From Streptomyces griseoaurantiacus (GTDB taxonomy: Bacteria; Actinomycetota; Actinomycetes; Streptomycetales; Streptomycetaceae): DNA of 64,000 bases. Below the pieces are notes generated by a model that did not search any database, was not told the origin of the DNA, and saw only the letters and a list, made by a program, of their open reading frames with translations. Location: positions 1 to 64,000 of the forward strand of contig BNBP01000040.1 of NCBI GenBank assembly GCA_014656015.1, written 5' to 3'. The position numbers were made by a program, and so were the translations under genes. Within the stretch, counting starts at the first letter, position 1. Each line of letters begins with the position of its first letter. Shown here piece by piece: positions 1 to 7,716 of the stretch.

Positions 1-1
1 G

Positions 2-154
2 CCCACCGAACTGGACCTCCAGGCCTTCCAAGGACGCCACCCCGTCGAACTCATCGGCGGCGTGCGCTTCCCGGCCATCGGGCAACTTCCGTATTTGTTG
101 ACGCTCGCGGGGCACGGGTTCTATTGGTTCCGGCTCCGCAAAGAGGCCGGCTGA
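2..154 (+). CDS. treS: Trehalose synthase TreS, C-terminal end (5' truncated by window)
   Basis: Only the last 50 codons are present, ending at TGA 152-154. The visible peptide includes HPVELIGGVRFPAIGQLPY and ends in GHGFYWFRLRKEAG, which I recognise as the C-terminal beta-sandwich of GH13 TreS-type enzymes (maltose/trehalose interconversion). The family is known to act with maltokinase and GlgE in making alpha-glucan from trehalose, and the next genes are maltokinase and branching enzyme, so the context agrees. The 178-bp gap to the next gene suggests either the same transcript or a local promoter; I see no clear terminator. The call rests on a short fragment plus context. Confidence 0.8.
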   Translation, partial: PTELDLQAFQGRHPVELIGGVRFPAIGQLPYLLTLAGHGFYWFRLRKEAG

Positions 155-332
155 TCCTCGGCCGGACCTCGTTCCCGGCCCGCGCTGCGGCCCGGGAGCC
201 GTTCCCGGGGCCCCGCACGGGGTCCGGGGAGCCGGTACGCGCATGTGGCAGGCCCGGGCGGGGCGTTTCCCTCGTCCCGCCCGGGGCACGCAGTAGAGAC
301 ACCCCGACCACCCCGGGGAAAGGACGCACGCC

Positions 333-1790
333 ATGCCGGAAGCCGTCACCCGTGCCACCACCGTCACGACCAGTCCCGGCCTCCTCGCGTCCCTCGATCC
401 GCTCCTGCGCGAGTGGCTGCCCCGGCAGCGCTGGTTCGCGGGCAAGGGCCGCCCCGTCACCGGGTTCTCCCTGGTCGCCGCGACCGAGCTGCTGCCCGCC
501 GGCTCCCGCCTCGGGCTGCTCCACCTCATGGTCCGGGCCCACCAGCCGGACGCCCAGGGCTCCCCCACCCACCCCGGGGACTGCTACCAGCTCCTCATAG
601 GCGTGCGCGAGGTGCTGCCGCCCCGGCTGGCACCCGCGCTGATCGGCCACGTGGAACAGGGCCCGCTCGCCGGGCGGACCGTCTTCGAGGCGCTGCACGA
701 CCCCCGCTGCGCGGACATGCTCCTGGAGGCGATACGCACCCGGGCCCGCATCGGCGCGCTCCGCTTCGAGCGGGACGGACGCCAGGAGATACGCGAGGAA
801 CTCGTGCCGCGGGTGGCGACCGCGGAGCAGTCGAACTCCTCGATCATCTATGGAGATACGTTCATCCTGAAGCTGCTCCGGCGCCTCGTGCCGGGAGTCA
901 ACCCCGATCTGGAACTGCCGCTCGCGCTGGCCCGCGAGGACTGCCCGCGGGTGCCGGCCCCGACCGGGTGGCTGCTGGCCGACCTCGCCGAGGGGGCGGA
1001 CACCTCGGACCGGTCCGACTTCGCGGCCGGGGCGGACCCCGCCGAGGAGCCGTACGTCCTCGGCGTGCTCCAGCCCTTCGTGCGGGGCGCCTCCGACGGC
1101 TGGGAGCTGGCCCTGCGCGAGCTGGCCAAGAGCGAGGACTTCGCCGCCGAGGCGCGGGCGCTGGGCCGGGCCACCGCAGAGGTGCACACCGCGCTGGCCC
1201 GCGCGCTGCCCACCGTCACCCTGGGCCATCCGCAGGTGCGGCCGCTGGTCGAGGGCATGACCGAGCGGCTGGAGGCGACGGCGCAGGCGGTGCCCGCGCT
1301 GCGGCCGTACGTCCCCGCGCTGCGCTCGGCCTTCGACGCGCTGGCCGGCCTCGCCGCCGAGGGGCACACCTGGACCGCGCAGCGCGTGCACGGCGATCTG
1401 CACCTGGGGCAGTGCCTGCGCTCGGCCTCCGGGGAGTGGTCGCTGATCGACTTCGAGGGGGAGCCGTCCAAGCCGCTCACCGAGCGGCGGCTGCCGCAGC
1501 CGGTGGTCCGCGACATCGCCGGGATGCTGCGCTCCTTCGACTACGCCGCCCACTCCGTGCCGTCCGCCACCCCGCGCGCCGGCGACTGGGCGGACGCCTG
1601 CCGGGCCGCCTACTGCGCCGGGTACGGGGAGGTCGCGGGCGTGGACCCGCGCACCGAGCCGGTGCTGCTGCGGGCCTACGAGACGGACAAGGCGGTCTAC
1701 GAGGTCCTGTACGAGGCCCGGCACCGGCCCGACTGGCTGGCCGTGCCGATGGCGGCGGTGCGCCGGCTGGCCGCCGACGCGTCCTCGTGA
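333..1790 (+). CDS. mak: Maltokinase (Mak/Pep2), maltose-1-phosphate forming
   Basis: 485 aa, the usual size for the family. It phosphorylates maltose with ATP to give maltose 1-phosphate, the substrate of GlgE, in the cytoplasm. The N-terminal cap contains LPRQRWFAGKGRPV, typical of Mak. The aminoglycoside-phosphotransferase-like kinase core has the catalytic loop VHGDLHLGQ (about residue 351) and the metal-binding LIDFEGEP (about 370). The ATG at 333 is preceded by a GGAAAGGA-like ribosome site. The stop overlaps a possible GTG (1787-1789) of the downstream branching-enzyme frame, so the two are tightly linked. Order treS-mak-glgB is the standard GlgE-pathway cluster of Streptomyces. Confidence 0.93.
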   Translation: MPEAVTRATTVTTSPGLLASLDPLLREWLPRQRWFAGKGRPVTGFSLVAATELLPAGSRLGLLHLMVRAHQPDAQGSPTHPGDCYQLLIGVREVLPPRLAPALIGHVEQGPLAGRTVFEALHDPRCADMLLEAIRTRARIGALRFERDGRQEIREELVPRVATAEQSNSSIIYGDTFILKLLRRLVPGVNPDLELPLALAREDCPRVPAPTGWLLADLAEGADTSDRSDFAAGADPAEEPYVLGVLQPFVRGASDGWELALRELAKSEDFAAEARALGRATAEVHTALARALPTVTLGHPQVRPLVEGMTERLEATAQAVPALRPYVPALRSAFDALAGLAAEGHTWTAQRVHGDLHLGQCLRSASGEWSLIDFEGEPSKPLTERRLPQPVVRDIAGMLRSFDYAAHSVPSATPRAGDWADACRAAYCAGYGEVAGVDPRTEPVLLRAYETDKAVYEVLYEARHRPDWLAVPMAAVRRLAADASS

Positions 1791-1861
1791 CCGGTCGCTC
1801 CCGCACCCGTCGTACCGCCCCCGCCCTTCCTGCCGACGTACCCGCCGAGGAGGCCCCACCC

Positions 1862-4513
1862 GTGACCCCCCGCTCTTCCTCCGACGACAGCAACCCCCGA
1901 AACGGCGCCACCGGAACCCCGGCCGGCGGCGGCAGGAAGGCTGCCGCCGCGAAGAAGGCATCCGCCGCCCGCCAGGCCCCGGTGAGGAAGGAGACCGCGG
2001 TGGCGAAGAAGGCGAGCACGAAGAAGACGGCCACGAAGAAGGCCACGGCGAAGAAGGCCGCGGCCGAGAAGACCGTCGCCAAGAAGGCGGTGGCGAAGAA
2101 GGCCACCGCCGGGGCGGCCGCCGCCAAGGCGGCCACGGCGGGGGCGCCCGCCCTCAAGAAGGCGGCCAGGAAGCAGAACACGACGCCCGCCGGAAAGACC
2201 ACGGCCAAAAAGGCCGCGGCCAAGAAGACACCGGCGAAGAGGACCGCGGCCGGGAAGACCCTCGCGGACAAGGTCACTGCCGGGAAGACCCCGCCGAAGG
2301 AGTCCCCTGCCGTCGGCGAGGTGGCCGTGTCCCCCGCCGTGCACGCCGAGGACCGGGCGCGGCTGCTCGAGGGCACGCATCACGCCCCGCACTCCGTGCT
2401 CGGGGCGCACCCCGTCACCGGCGGGGTGGTGTTCCGCGCGCTGCGCCCCTACGCGCGGTCCGTCACCGTGGTCACCGGTGACCTCCGCGCCGAGCTGCAG
2501 GACGACGGCGAGGGCTTCTTCTCCGGGCTGCTGCCGCTGCGCGAGGTGCCGGAGTACCGCCTGCTCGTCGCGTACGAGGGGGCCACGCACGAGACCGAGG
2601 ACGCCTACCGCTTCCTGCCCACGCTCGGCGAGTTCGACCTGCACCTCATCGGCGAGGGCCGGCACGAGGAGCTGTGGCGGGTCCTGGGTGCCGAGCCCAT
2701 GACGCACCAGGGTGTGCGGGGCACACGGTTCAGTGTCTGGGCGCCGAACGCGCGCGGGGTGCGCGTGGCCGGGACGTTCAACTTCTGGGACGCGACCGCC
2801 TTCCCGATGCGTTCGCTCGGCTCCTCCGGGGTGTGGGAGCTGTTCGTGCCGGGCGTCGGCGAGGGCGAGCTGTACAAGTTCGACATCACCCGGCCCGACG
2901 GGAGCCACACGCTGCGGGCCGACCCGATGGCCCGGCGCACGGAGGTGCCGCCGGCCACCTCGTCGATCGTCACGGCCTCGCACCACGAGTGGAACGACGC
3001 GGAGTGGGTGGCAGCGCGCGGCGAACGCCCGGCGCACGAGGCCCCGTTCTCGGTGTACGAGGTCCACCTGCCGTCCTGGCGCCCCGGCCTCACCTACCGG
3101 CAGCTGGCCGAGCAGCTCCCCGCCTACGTCGCCGACCTGGGCTTCACCCACGTCGAGCTGCTGCCCGTCGCGGAGCACCCCTTCGGCGGTTCCTGGGGCT
3201 ACCAGGTCACCGGCTTCTACGCCCCCACCTCCCGCCTGGGCACTCCGGACGACTTCAAGTACCTGATCGACGCACTGCACCGGGCCGGGATAGGCGTCCT
3301 CATGGACTGGGTGCCGGCCCACTTCCCGCGCGACGCGTGGGCGCTGGCCGAGTTCGACGGCCGCCCGCTGTACGAGCCGGCCGACCCGCTGCGGGCCGCC
3401 CATCCCGACTGGGGCACGCTGGAGTTCGACTACGGGCGCAACGAGGTGCGCAATTTCCTGGTCGCCAACGCCGTGTACTGGTGCGAGGAGTTCCACATCG
3501 ACGGCCTGCGCGTGGACGCCGTCGCCTCCATGCTCTACCTCGACTACTCCCGCGAGCCGGGCCGGTGGACGCCGAACGAGCACGGCGGCCGGGAGAATCT
3601 GGACGCGGTGGCCTTCCTGCAGGAGATGAACGCCACCGTGTACCGGCGCTGCCCCGGCGTCGTCACCGTCGCCGAGGAGTCCACGGCCTGGGACGGCGTC
3701 ACCCGGGCCACCGACCACCAGGGCCCGGGCGGCTTCGGCGGGCTCGGGTTCGGGTTGAAGTGGAACATGGGCTGGATGCACGACTCGCTCGACTACATGA
3801 GCCACGACCCGGTCCACCGCAAGTACCACCACAACGAGATGACGTTCTCGATGGTGTACGCGTACAGCGAGAACTACGTGCTGCCCATCTCCCACGACGA
3901 GGTCGTGCACGGCAAGGGTTCCCTGGTGAGCAAGATGCCGGGCGACTGGTGGCGTCAACGGGCCGACGAGCGGGCGTACCTGGGCTTCATGTGGGCCCAC
4001 CCCGGCAAGCAACTCCTCTTCATGGGGCAGGAGTTCGCCCAGGGCGCCGAGTGGTCGGAGGCGCACGGCCCCGACTGGTGGCTGCTCGACCCGGCGTACG
4101 GCGCGGAGCCGGACCACCGCGGCGTGCGGGACCTGGTGCGCGACCTCAACACGGTCTACCGCGCCACCCCGGCGCTGTGGGAGCTCGACACCTCGCCCGA
4201 GGGCTTCTCGTGGGTGGTCGGCGACGCCGCGGAGGACAACGTCTTCGCGTTCCTGCGGTACGACGCGCAGGGGAGCCCGCTGCTGGTGGTCTCCCACTTC
4301 TCCCCGGTGGCCCGCGAGAACTACCGGCTGGGTGTCCCGGAGGAGATACCGGCCTGGCACGAGGCCCTCAACACGGACGCCGACCGGTACGGCGGCTCCG
4401 GTGCCCGGAACGCCGACCCGGTCAAGCCCGACCCCGTCCCCTGGCACGGCCGTCCCGCCAGCCTCACCCTGACGCTGCCGCCGCTGTCGACGGTGTGGCT
4501 GCGGCCGGCCTAG
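1862..4513 (+). CDS. glgB: 1,4-alpha-glucan branching enzyme GlgB with Lys/Ala-rich N-terminal tail
   Basis: 883 aa; makes alpha-1,6 branches in glycogen-type glucan. Order: basic tail (about residues 1-160, rich in AKKA/TKKA), a domain beginning HAEDRARLLEGTHHAPHSVLG, a CBM48-like domain (GTFNFWD), then the GH13 barrel with GLRVDAVASMLYLDYSR (nucleophile Asp, about 550), VAEEST (acid/base Glu, about 604) and ISHDEVVHGKGSL (about 678). I chose GTG 1862 because GAGGAGG lies at 1847-1853 with 8-nt spacing. The in-frame GTG at 1787, overlapping the mak stop, would add 25 residues and has no comparable ribosome site. Ordinary bacterial GlgB is about 730-770 aa, so the tail explains the excess. 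A hairpin terminator follows. Confidence 0.93.
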   Translation: MTPRSSSDDSNPRNGATGTPAGGGRKAAAAKKASAARQAPVRKETAVAKKASTKKTATKKATAKKAAAEKTVAKKAVAKKATAGAAAAKAATAGAPALKKAARKQNTTPAGKTTAKKAAAKKTPAKRTAAGKTLADKVTAGKTPPKESPAVGEVAVSPAVHAEDRARLLEGTHHAPHSVLGAHPVTGGVVFRALRPYARSVTVVTGDLRAELQDDGEGFFSGLLPLREVPEYRLLVAYEGATHETEDAYRFLPTLGEFDLHLIGEGRHEELWRVLGAEPMTHQGVRGTRFSVWAPNARGVRVAGTFNFWDATAFPMRSLGSSGVWELFVPGVGEGELYKFDITRPDGSHTLRADPMARRTEVPPATSSIVTASHHEWNDAEWVAARGERPAHEAPFSVYEVHLPSWRPGLTYRQLAEQLPAYVADLGFTHVELLPVAEHPFGGSWGYQVTGFYAPTSRLGTPDDFKYLIDALHRAGIGVLMDWVPAHFPRDAWALAEFDGRPLYEPADPLRAAHPDWGTLEFDYGRNEVRNFLVANAVYWCEEFHIDGLRVDAVASMLYLDYSREPGRWTPNEHGGRENLDAVAFLQEMNATVYRRCPGVVTVAEESTAWDGVTRATDHQGPGGFGGLGFGLKWNMGWMHDSLDYMSHDPVHRKYHHNEMTFSMVYAYSENYVLPISHDEVVHGKGSLVSKMPGDWWRQRADERAYLGFMWAHPGKQLLFMGQEFAQGAEWSEAHGPDWWLLDPAYGAEPDHRGVRDLVRDLNTVYRATPALWELDTSPEGFSWVVGDAAEDNVFAFLRYDAQGSPLLVVSHFSPVARENYRLGVPEEIPAWHEALNTDADRYGGSGARNADPVKPDPVPWHGRPASLTLTLPPLSTVWLRPA

Positions 4514-4531
4514 CCGCACCCGCGGCCTCCG

Positions 4532-4562
4532 TGTCCCGGCCCTCCCCCGCGGGGCCGGGACA
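4532..4562. terminator. Bidirectional hairpin between glgB and the convergent secreted-protein gene
   Basis: Perfect 11-bp inverted repeat TGTCCCGGCCC (4532-4542) / GGGCCGGGACA (4552-4562) with a 9-nt loop, between two convergent stops (4513 and 4578). GC-rich stems without a U-tract are usual for Streptomyces terminators. Confidence 0.75.
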
Positions 4563-4577
4563 GGCGCGTCGGTCGCG

Positions 4578-5045
4578 TCAGAAGACGAACGGTCCCGGGG
4601 TCTGCGCGGAGACGGCCGTGCAGTGGATGGTCAGGGAGCCGAAGGTGCTCGTGATCGACGTGAACCGGTAGGCCTCGCCCGGGGTGACGGTGCCCGTCAG
4701 CACGCCGGAGTCGAAGGGCTGGCCGAGCAGCGTCCAGGCGGGGTTGGCCTTCCCGGTCAGGGTGGCCGTCCGGCCGTGGGCGGCGGACAGCGTCGCCGTC
4801 GTGCTGATCGAGTCGGCCGGGATGGAGTGGTGGGCCCACACCACGGGCGTGGAGAACGTCACGGCCGGGGCGCCCCCGCGCTGCTCGGCGGTGACCGTGG
4901 CCCGGCCCGTGCCCCAGTCCCCGCAGTCCACCTGGACGGTCGCGGTGGTGGGAGCGGCGGCCGAGGCCGGGGGCGCCATGACCAGCGCGCTCACCGCCAC
5001 GGCCGCCGTGCCCGCCACGCCGCTCACCAGAGTGCCGATCTTCAT
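4578..5045 (-). CDS. Small secreted protein of unknown function
   Basis: 155 aa from ATG 5045; AGGAAGG lies 7 nt upstream, so I reject a longer in-frame start at 5144. The N-terminus MKIGTLVSGVAGTAAVAVS leads to ALVMAPPASAAAPTT, a classical Sec signal peptide with a likely cut after ASA (about residue 29). The mature part is about 125 aa, Thr/Ser-rich and beta-like, with two cysteines (VDCGDWG and TIHCTA) that could form one disulfide. I recognise no domain. It is convergent with glgB and not obviously in an operon. The upstream AT-richer stretch (5150-5220) probably holds its promoter. Confidence 0.75.
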   Translation of the reverse strand: MKIGTLVSGVAGTAAVAVSALVMAPPASAAAPTTATVQVDCGDWGTGRATVTAEQRGGAPAVTFSTPVVWAHHSIPADSISTTATLSAAHGRTATLTGKANPAWTLLGQPFDSGVLTGTVTPGEAYRFTSITSTFGSLTIHCTAVSAQTPGPFVF

Positions 5046-5518
5046 CCGACTGCCTTCCTGTGGAGGAGTTCCGGCCTGCCGTGCCGTGCTCGGTCCGCAC
5101 CTCCGTGACGGCGCGAGCGGATCCCGGAGGACCGGACGCGGCACCGGAATTTGCTTGACCTTTGAAGCATATGCACGGTTGAAGGCTCAACAGGGTTCGA
5201 TTCGGGCCAACTTGATCACGGCTCCCGGTCCCTCGGCACGACAGGGGCGGAGCCGCTCAGTGGGCGGTGAGTCCGCCGTCGATCACCGGTTCCGAACCGG
5301 TGACGAAGGAGAAGCCGGCGCGGACGAGGAAGAGGATCACGGGGGGCGATCTCCTCCGGGCGGCCCGCACGGTGGGTGGTGGTGTGTCCGGCGGGGTCTC
5401 CCACGACCGCCACCGCCACCGCCGAGTCTGCGCAGGCCGTCCGCGCGCGGGCAGGGCACCCGCTGCCTGGGTGCGACACACCCGGGCACGGCCCCGGGCC
5501 GCCGCCTACGCTGCACCC
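5046..5518. other. 473-bp gap: promoter-like AT-rich stretch plus SDR remnant
   Basis: No intact gene. 5150-5220 is unusually AT-rich and holds the palindrome GCATATGC (5167-5174) and near-repeats TTTGAAGC / TTGAAGG, probably the promoter of the leftward secreted-protein gene. 5257-5374 is a decayed SDR 3' end, listed separately. 5375-5518 is the upstream region of the MmyB-type regulator. Confidence 0.5.
5257..5374 (-). pseudogene. Remnant of a short-chain dehydrogenase (C-terminal ~40 codons, frameshifted)
   Basis: Read on the minus strand, one frame gives HRAGRPEEIA (5345-5374) and the next gives VILFLVRAGFSFVTG then SEPVIDGGLTAH-stop (5257-5343). Joined, these match the familiar SDR C-terminus (GRPEEIA-x-x-VLFLAS...SFVTG-x-E-x-x-x-DGG). 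The frame changes inside a run of six G (5341-5346 on the plus strand). Upstream of HRAGRPEE there is no SDR-like sequence in any frame, so the gene body is missing rather than just frameshifted. MmyB-type regulators like the next gene are often paired with an SDR gene, so this is probably the eroded partner. Confidence 0.7.
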
Positions 5519-6388
5519 ATGGACGACAACCACCTGGGGGACTTCCTGCGCGGACGCCGCGCCGGGCTGCGGCCGGACGACGTGGGCATGGTGAGCCACG
5601 GCGCCCGCCGGGTCGCCGGACTGCGTCGCGAGGAGGTCGCCGTCCTGGCCGGGGTGAACGCCGACTACTACACCCGCCTGGAGCAGGGCCGCGAACGGCA
5701 CCCCTCGCCCCCGGTGCTCGACGCCCTCAGTCGCGCGCTGCGCCTCGACGCGGACGCCCGGGCGCACCTGTACCGGCTGGCCGGGGCGGTCCCGGGGGAC
5801 CTGCTGCCCGGCTCCACCGAACAGGTCAGCCCCTCGCTGCGGATGCTCCTGGACGGCCACTCGGGCGCCCCGGCGTTCGTGATCAACCGGACCCTTGACC
5901 TCCTCGCCGTCAACGCCCTGGCCGAGGCCCTCTTCGCCCCGTTCACCCCTGCGGACAACCTGGCCAGGATGACCTTCCTCGACCCCGCGGGACGGCAGTT
6001 CTACGCCGACTGGGACCGGACCGCCCGGGCGACCGTGGCGAACCTGCGCGAGGCGTACGGATTCGACCCGGACGCCCCGAGGCTGCGGGAACTCCTCGAC
6101 AATCTCCTCGCGCACAGTCCGGACTTCACCGCCGTGTGGAACTCCCACACCGTGTCGGGGAAGACCCGGGGCGCCAAGCACCTCCTCCACCCGGAGGTCG
6201 GCGCGCTCACCCTCACCTACCAGGCCTTCGACGTGCGCGAGGCACCCGGGCAACAACTCCTCGTCTACCAGGCCGAGCCGGGCGGCCCCAGCGCCGAGTC
6301 CCTCGAACTCCTCGGCTCCCTCCACGCCACCCGCCGCCGGTCCGCCGCACGGCCCGCGCGCCGGGGCGGCGAGGGGGCGGCCGGCTGA
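5519..6388 (+). CDS. MmyB-family HTH transcriptional regulator
   Basis: 289 aa from ATG 5519. The N-terminal XRE-type HTH contains RRVAGLRREEVAVLAGVNADYYTRLEQGR (written here only to name the family signature segments RRVAGLRREEVA and YYTRLEQGR) at about residues 22-60. The C-terminal MmyB-like ligand-binding domain runs from about 100 to 270 (FVINRTLDLLAVN, WDRTARATVANLR, HTVSGKTRGAKHL). In the family this domain is PAS-like and may bind a small molecule; targets are usually a divergent oxidoreductase gene. Here the divergent side holds only an SDR remnant, so its original target may be lost. No strong ribosome site is visible, so the message may be leaderless or weakly translated. Confidence 0.85.
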   Translation: MDDNHLGDFLRGRRAGLRPDDVGMVSHGARRVAGLRREEVAVLAGVNADYYTRLEQGRERHPSPPVLDALSRALRLDADARAHLYRLAGAVPGDLLPGSTEQVSPSLRMLLDGHSGAPAFVINRTLDLLAVNALAEALFAPFTPADNLARMTFLDPAGRQFYADWDRTARATVANLREAYGFDPDAPRLRELLDNLLAHSPDFTAVWNSHTVSGKTRGAKHLLHPEVGALTLTYQAFDVREAPGQQLLVYQAEPGGPSAESLELLGSLHATRRRSAARPARRGGEGAAG

Positions 6389-6394
6389 GGCCCG

Positions 6395-6970
6395 TCACAA
6401 GGCGTCGTACCAGTCCTTCCCCTCGGCCCAGTGCCTGACCCACCCCGCGAAGCCCGACCCGGCCGTGGTGCCGCCGAACTCCGCGCCGAACGGGTCCGCG
6501 CCCTCCCCGGTGACGAGCCATATGTGCCCGCGGTGCGGGCCGGTGACGACGAGATGCCAGTTCATGCCGCACCCGTCCGTCCCGAGGACGACCGATCCGT
6601 GGTCGAAGACGCGGTCCATGAGCGCGTCGATCTCCTCCAGGTCGGTGTCGTCCTCCTCCCACGCCCGCCCCTCCCACATGAACGGGGCGGTGAGGGGGAA
6701 GGGCAGGCCCGGCTCGCGGCGCGGCCGGTCGTCCCCCCAGTCGGCCGGGAGCTCCGCCGGGCCCAGCAGCCCGTAGGCGGGCGGGCCCGAGGGCGAGCCC
6801 CCGGCGATCTCCGCGAGGAAGGTCCGGTAGGGCTCCGGCAGGACCGTGCCGTGGGCCGCCTCGAAGGCGCGCACCGCCTCCCGGCCGAGCGGGGGACGGT
6901 GGTCGCCCGCGGCCGGGAAGGTCGCGCGCAGCAGCGCGAGGTCCTCGGGAGAGGCCTGTTCCGTGTTCAT
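6395..6970 (-). CDS. SMI1/KNR4 (SUKH) family protein
   Basis: 191 aa from ATG 6970. PLGREAVRAFEAAHGTVLP and EPYRTFLAEIAGG (about residues 27-60) followed by a Trp-rich C-terminal half (GCGMNWHLVVTG, HIWLVTGEGADPF, FAGWVRHWAEGK) are typical of SMI1/KNR4-type proteins. In bacteria many SUKH proteins are immunity partners of contact-dependent toxins, but Streptomyces also carries many solitary copies with no known role. No toxin-like ORF is adjacent, so I infer an orphan. It is convergent with the MmyB regulator, with only 6 bp between stops. Confidence 0.8.
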   Translation of the reverse strand: MNTEQASPEDLALLRATFPAAGDHRPPLGREAVRAFEAAHGTVLPEPYRTFLAEIAGGSPSGPPAYGLLGPAELPADWGDDRPRREPGLPFPLTAPFMWEGRAWEEDDTDLEEIDALMDRVFDHGSVVLGTDGCGMNWHLVVTGPHRGHIWLVTGEGADPFGAEFGGTTAGSGFAGWVRHWAEGKDWYDAL

Positions 6971-7056
6971 GCGGCCCTTGATATCAGCGGCCGGTGACAG
7001 TGCCCTCCGGCCCGGTCGAGGGGGGGGGACAAGCCACCCGCGGCCTCGGCCCCGGG

Positions 7057-7629
7057 TCACGGGGTTTCTTCCCGCAGGGCCGTACGGGCGGCCGCCAGGA
7101 AGGCGTCGGTCGTGGTCTCCCGGCTCCGCAGCGCCCGGGTGCGGGGCGGGGCGGTGGACGGCGGGGCGGACCCGGCGGGGGACGAGGCGGGTCGGTGCGC
7201 CGCGTCGGGGGGCGTGCGCGCCGCCCCCGCGTGGGTGCGGAACTCCTCGCCCACGCCCCGCACCACCGCCCGCGCGCGCTCCGCGACCTCCTCGGGGCCC
7301 GCCAGCCGGACCCGGACGAGGGCCTCGTCCAGCGCCCTGCGCGCGGCGAAGCCCTCCTCCGCGGCCGCCGCCCGTGCGGACGGCGGGGCCTGCCACCACT
7401 CGTCCAGCAGACGGTAGGCCGCGTCCGCGCGGGCCAGGAACCGTTCGTACGTCTCACGGCGCAGCTCGCGGCGGTCGAGCGCGCGCCGCTCGGCGCGTTC
7501 CTCGCGGGCCAGGGCGGCCTGGTGCCGCAGTTGCCTGTCGTTCGTCCGGGCCGAGACCCAGCCCGCCAGTCCGGCGGCCGTGAGCGTGGACAGGGAGGTG
7601 ATCAGGGCAACCGCGACCGTGTCGTTCAC
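7057..7629 (-). CDS. Small membrane-anchored coiled-coil protein, unknown function
   Basis: 190 aa from GTG 7629. A single N-terminal membrane segment (MNDTVAVALITSLSTLTAAG, then LAGWVSAR) is followed by a charged helical region (REERAERRALDRRELRRE, about residues 43-60) and an Ala/Arg-rich helical body. Residues 135-165 are Pro/Ala/Ser-rich and low in complexity. Such N-anchored cytosolic helical proteins are common and uncharacterised in Streptomyces. I cannot assign a function. It is flanked by same-strand neighbours with gaps of about 87 bp on each side, so co-transcription with helD upstream is possible. Confidence 0.65.
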   Translation of the reverse strand: MNDTVAVALITSLSTLTAAGLAGWVSARTNDRQLRHQAALAREERAERRALDRRELRRETYERFLARADAAYRLLDEWWQAPPSARAAAAEEGFAARRALDEALVRVRLAGPEEVAERARAVVRGVGEEFRTHAGAARTPPDAAHRPASSPAGSAPPSTAPPRTRALRSRETTTDAFLAAARTALREETP

Positions 7630-7716
7630 GGGGCCATTGTGGCGCGCGACCCGGCGGGGCGCGGCGGGCTCCCGGCCGCCCGGGGCACAGGGGCGGCCGG
7701 GAGTGAGCCCCGCCCG

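Noticed and set aside
1787..1861. GTG 1787 (overlapping the mak stop) as the glgB start
   Set aside because: GTG 1862 has GAGGAGG at 8-nt spacing; the upstream GTG has no comparable ribosome site.
1697..4519. Minus-strand ORF of about 940 codons across glgB
   Set aside because: Antisense shadow; the glgB catalytic motifs are on the plus strand.
5190..5215. GGGTTCGATTCGGGCC, resembling a tRNA T-arm
   Set aside because: No acceptor, D or anticodon stems can be built around it.
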